A stretch of DNA of 64,000 nucleotides from Cheilinus undulatus (taxonomy: Eukaryota; Chordata; Actinopteri; Labriformes; Labridae), in the NCBI RefSeq assembly GCF_018320785.1, contig NC_054885.1, positions 11,592,421 through 11,656,420 of the forward strand, given 5' to 3'. Shown here piece by piece: positions 61,717-64,000 of the stretch (position 1 is its first letter; every line of letters begins with the position of its first letter). The translations under genes were made by a program, and so were the position numbers. The notes under the pieces were generated by a model. The model saw nothing but the letters and a program-made list of their open reading frames with translations, was not told the DNA's origin and searched no databases.

Positions 61717-62124
61717 CAGGGGCATAGCTAGGGATTTTGGGCTCCCAGGAAGAATATTACACAGCCCCGCCCCCCTCTCCGTAACTGGCTAGCCAAGCAA
61801 CGAATGTTGCATTATTTCCCCATTTATGAGCAATATTTTTACTATTTTAAACTGAATCTACTTTCATTATTTTGCAGTGCTGGACTACACCATTTGGACA
61901 TTTTTAAGAGAGGAGCGGAGGCCCCCCCCTGTATTTATTTTACTCTATTTGACACACATTTCAGTCTGTTGACGATTCATTTTGTCACTTTTGATTTAAT
62001 TATGACACTAATTACTAAGAAAAAGTAGATAAAAACACACTTTTCATTGCAGGCTCCTCAAGGGCCCCTCCCTACTGTGGGCCTGGGTAATTAGTACCCT
62101 TTTCCCTCCCTGGCTATGCCCCTG
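61717..62124. mobile_element. Short hAT-type element
   Basis: Left end CAGGGGCATAGCTAGGG and right end CCTGGCTATGCCCCTG are inverted. Flanks cagtcaag (61709-61716) and ctgtcaag (62125-62132) match at 7 of 8. It has a 408-bp body with 'gcccctccc' stretches and no coding. Confidence 0.88.
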
Positions 62125-62132
62125 CTGTCAAG

Positions 62133-64000
62133 TACTCAACTAAAAAGTACATCACATAGGAGTAGTCTTTTTCTTTAATTAACAATGGGAAATTCTACAT
62201 ATAGCACCTATAATCCCTGGTGTCTGTATGGGAACTTCTCAGTTTTGGATTGAAAGACATTAACTCTGTAATTAAAAGTGTTGTGCACATTTGCATAAGG
62301 AGATACAATTAGAAACCAATAGAGCAGCATACATAATCACTTCAGCCTATTTCCTCTGTGTTGTACTCCCAACTGTGTGTTGACAGCTGCGTGTAGATAG
62401 AGATCTGACCAGATTGATGACGCTGTAGTTGCCTGGCCTGCAGAGCTACACATGTTCACATGTGGTGCATTGCATGTGCGCGTGTTGGTGTCTCCATTGA
62501 AAGGATTTATCGATTGAAGATTGAAGCCCAAGAAAGAGAGAAAGAGTGATGTGTTTGGAGGATGCAGAGCGATGTGAAAAAGGGGGTGAATGAGATGCTA
62601 ATGAATGCATATTACATGAATAAAAGAGCAGAGAGTGAGTGTGAATATGGTGAAAATTCAGTGTAAGCATGCACCCATATGTCTTTCTTTGACAATCTCT
62701 CTGCCTCTCTCTTTGATGATATTCAGTGTCACACAGTTACCCCGTGATTATCACTCTCTACACTACACCCTACTTGATGCTTCAACACTTACTATCCATT
62801 CCAGCTCCATTGGGTCTTTTTTGTATGATCAACAGCCTTTTAAGTAATTAGGGCTGCTTATGCAGAAGAACAGAACACTCATAAATACACCTCATCTGAC
62901 AAAACACTGAAGACCAGGAGGCAAATACATTTATAAACACGTGAAGTGGAAAATGAGAGGGAACAAAGAGGGAAAGGCTCATAATTGGAGTGGTGTAAAA
63001 TTAATAAATTAAAGACGAGGGGGCGTGCTCTGGGTATAGAAGATGCATGAGATATTCTGGGATAGATTTGAACGGCAATAGCTTTTCTCTCATGTGTTAG
63101 TACAAAAAAGTATATTTTAACCCCTTAACCCTCTGAGACTGACTTATAGGACAAAAAGAGACACAGTTGGAAACAGTTAAATAACTTTCGAACCATAAAC
63201 TGGAGTCACCTGCTTTTCTTCCTTGTCGTGAGTTGTGAGGTTCCAATGGCGCTATCCAAGCACTCGTAGCTCTTACAAAAGCTTCTCTAGCAAGCCTGGA
63301 ACTTGGGTGACTTTCCAGGGCATTTCAAGATTAGATCTACACCAGTAACTCTGATGTTGAACGCCTTTTATCCTTTTTCATCCACCTTTGATTGTTTCTG
63401 TGCTAGCTTAGCATTAGCCATCTTATTGTTTTGTCAGAGGGGCTGTGGCAACCAATGGCAGGCTGTTTTGTTGTCATATCATGTTTTGTCAAACTGTGCA
63501 TGCAGGATGGCCTTAAAAGCTCAAAATGGAGAGAAAGAGAGACAGAGAGCCTGTGACGTGTCCCTTTATGTCGGTGCATTCAGGAACTGCTTTGAATAAT
63601 GGCGCAAATACAGCTAACACAAAGAAGCGTGAGGATACTTTTTGTGAATTTGTGAATATTTTGAAGACTTCTTGTGACAGAATGATTATTTTTTTCACAT
63701 TTCAGTCCAAAAGGGATGACAAAACAAGTTTGTGCAAGGACAATCTTAGTCATTATTGTTTACTGTGTGCCACACATAAAGAAAAAAAGAGTTTAAATTT
63801 CTGTTTAGCATTTTCTTTTGTTTTTAGAGTACCATAACCTAAGTGACTTGGAGGTTGTCCTGAAAAAAGGCTGCGTAGAGCTTAACTGTATTGTTTTGCA
63901 AGCTTTTTAAGACAACAAGTCCAGGCGAGATAAAATTGTTTAAAAAATAGCTTAGGGCAATCAGTATTCCTGGCTACCATTACACCATAAAAACAAATAA
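62133..64000. other. Gene-poor region, no gene recognised
   Basis: 62.28-62.68 kb is repeat-free and of balanced composition. The rest is AT-rich. Short open frames near 63.3-63.8 kb have no recognised content. Confidence 0.4.

Overview
The window looks like a teleost fish (probably percomorph) nuclear chromosome. Vertebrate genes are split by introns with GT/AG borders. The intergenic space is full of typical fish transposon debris (Tc1/mariner, hAT, LINE), and base composition is AT-rich with compact promoters. All calls come from reading the sequence; no database search was run.

Layout. 1-4900 (minus): the first four coding exons of clec16a, an endolysosome/mitophagy regulator; the rest lies beyond base 1. 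6256-6525 (plus): dexi as a single coding exon, head-to-head with clec16a as in mammals, so 4901-6127 should hold a shared promoter region. 6.7-16 kb: no confident gene; repeats, a nested Tc1/hAT cluster (13.6-15.8 kb) and one weak transmembrane-exon candidate near 9.0 kb. 16361-19480 (plus): a two-exon reading frame for the DWNN (ubiquitin-like) domain of an RBBP6 relative. Its intron holds a decayed 23-bp/69-bp higher-order satellite, and a hAT element lies just downstream. 22.9-26.5 kb (minus): a HIPK-family kinase copy with no glycine-loop exon, DFG changed to DFH, a shortened APE region and at least two frame breaks; I call it a pseudogene. 30006-32578 (minus): an intact three-exon, two-Ig-domain, single-pass membrane protein with B7-like architecture.

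33-64 kb is essentially a gene desert. It contains a Tc1 relic at 33 kb, a ~140-bp tandem array at 35 kb, RTE-like tails at 36.6-37.4 kb, a complete hAT element with its target duplication at 38.6-40.0 kb, a 5'-truncated LINE at 42.3-43.1 kb, a 154-bp tandem repeat at 47.6-48.0 kb, more Tc1 relics, a nested hAT/MITE pair at 56.6-57.9 kb and a short hAT at 61.7-62.1 kb. Several transposon-poor stretches (54.4-54.8, 58.6-59.0, 62.3-62.7 kb) could be conserved noncoding DNA.

Functionally, clec16a and dexi form a conserved divergent pair. The other loci (RBBP6-like, HIPK-like, Ig) show no obvious pathway link. The most unusual structures are the three-phase satellite inside the RBBP6-like intron, the hAT insertion beside a possible exon of that gene, and the several nested insertions dated relative to one another by exact 8-bp target duplications.
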